Shown: positions 38,909 through 38,990 of the stretch, in pieces
Numbering within the stretch: the first letter of the stretch is position 1
How the letters are laid out: each line of letters opens with the position of its first letter
From: an uncultured Paenibacillaceae bacterium
Lineage (GTDB): Bacteria > Bacillota > Bacilli > Paenibacillales > DA-C8
Length of the DNA: 38,990 bases
Assembly: GCA_937957685.1 (NCBI GenBank)
Contig: CALGAO010000121.1
Location: 1-38,990 of the forward strand
Direction of reading: 5' to 3'
The notes under the pieces: model-generated
What the model was told of the DNA's origin: nothing
What the model saw: only the letters and a program-made list of their open reading frames with translations
The model's database searches: none
Translations under genes and position numbers: made by a program

Positions 38909-38990
38909 GATGACGCAATCACTCAGTTAAAATGTTACTAAAGAGGGATCGGTTCACTCACAACGAAATGTTACCGAAGGGATGTGTTTT

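Noticed and set aside
1..38990. CRISPR arrays, insertion sequences, prophage or toxin-antitoxin modules
   Set aside because: No direct-repeat arrays, transposase-like proteins, integrases or paired small toxin/antitoxin genes were seen on either strand.

Overview
The window looks like a chromosome segment from an endospore-forming, moderately high-GC Firmicute of the Paenibacillaceae type. The evidence is: a gerB-gerA-gerC germinant-receptor operon; SleB-like and SleL-like cortex hydrolases; spoVS behind a SigH-type promoter; the rny-ymdB-spoVS ... miaB-ricA order known from Bacillus/Paenibacillus; yojF-bshB2 (bacillithiol synthesis); strong AGGAGG-type ribosome-binding sites; and frequent GTG/TTG starts. 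No phage, insertion sequence, CRISPR array or plasmid function was seen. The identification rests on gene content only.

Layout. 1-2.1 kb: an ECF sigma factor with its overlapping membrane anti-sigma factor, then a small secreted protein. 2.2-5.9 kb (minus strand): a phosphoesterase, two tandem paralogous coiled-coil surface proteins of unknown function, and an APH-type kinase. 6-9.6 kb: small accessory genes (Nudix remnant, FosB-like VOC protein, DUF2500 protein, HAD phosphatase, a probable decayed gene, an unknown two-TM protein, a GNAT acetyltransferase). 9.7-11 kb: a flavin reductase and a 7Fe ferredoxin separated by a palindrome-rich regulatory region. 11.1-16 kb: the gerBAC operon facing a SleB-type cell-wall hydrolase. 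16.2-19.8 kb: bshB2/yojF, a TraX-family protein, a PatB/MalY aminotransferase and a HesB/YneR-like protein. 19.8-23.4 kb: a SleL-type LysM/GH18 enzyme and an SLH/Ig surface protein. 23.5-25.5 kb: tRNA-Asp, gluQ (the synthetase that modifies that tRNA) and an EcsC-family protein. 25.4-29 kb (minus strand): ftsE-ftsX followed by two unusual exported proteins. 29-39 kb (minus strand): ricA, miaB, pduL, korB, korA, an M19 dipeptidase, spoVS, ymdB and rny.

Likely joint functions: germination (receptor plus cortex hydrolases within 10 kb); RNA metabolism and sporulation control (rny, ymdB, spoVS, miaB, ricA); anchoring of cell-wall hydrolysis by FtsEX; thiol redox chemistry (BshB2 with a FosB-like enzyme); and ferredoxin-linked 2-oxoacid oxidation (KorAB with PduL nearby). 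The observations most worth a second look are: the ftsEX operon whose CwlO/PcsB-like coiled-coil partner has lost its hydrolase domain and is followed by a membrane-anchored SLH-like protein; the tRNA-Asp/gluQ pairing with a terminator between them; a structured leader that starts at the predicted rny transcription start; and the tandem unknown coiled-coil pair.
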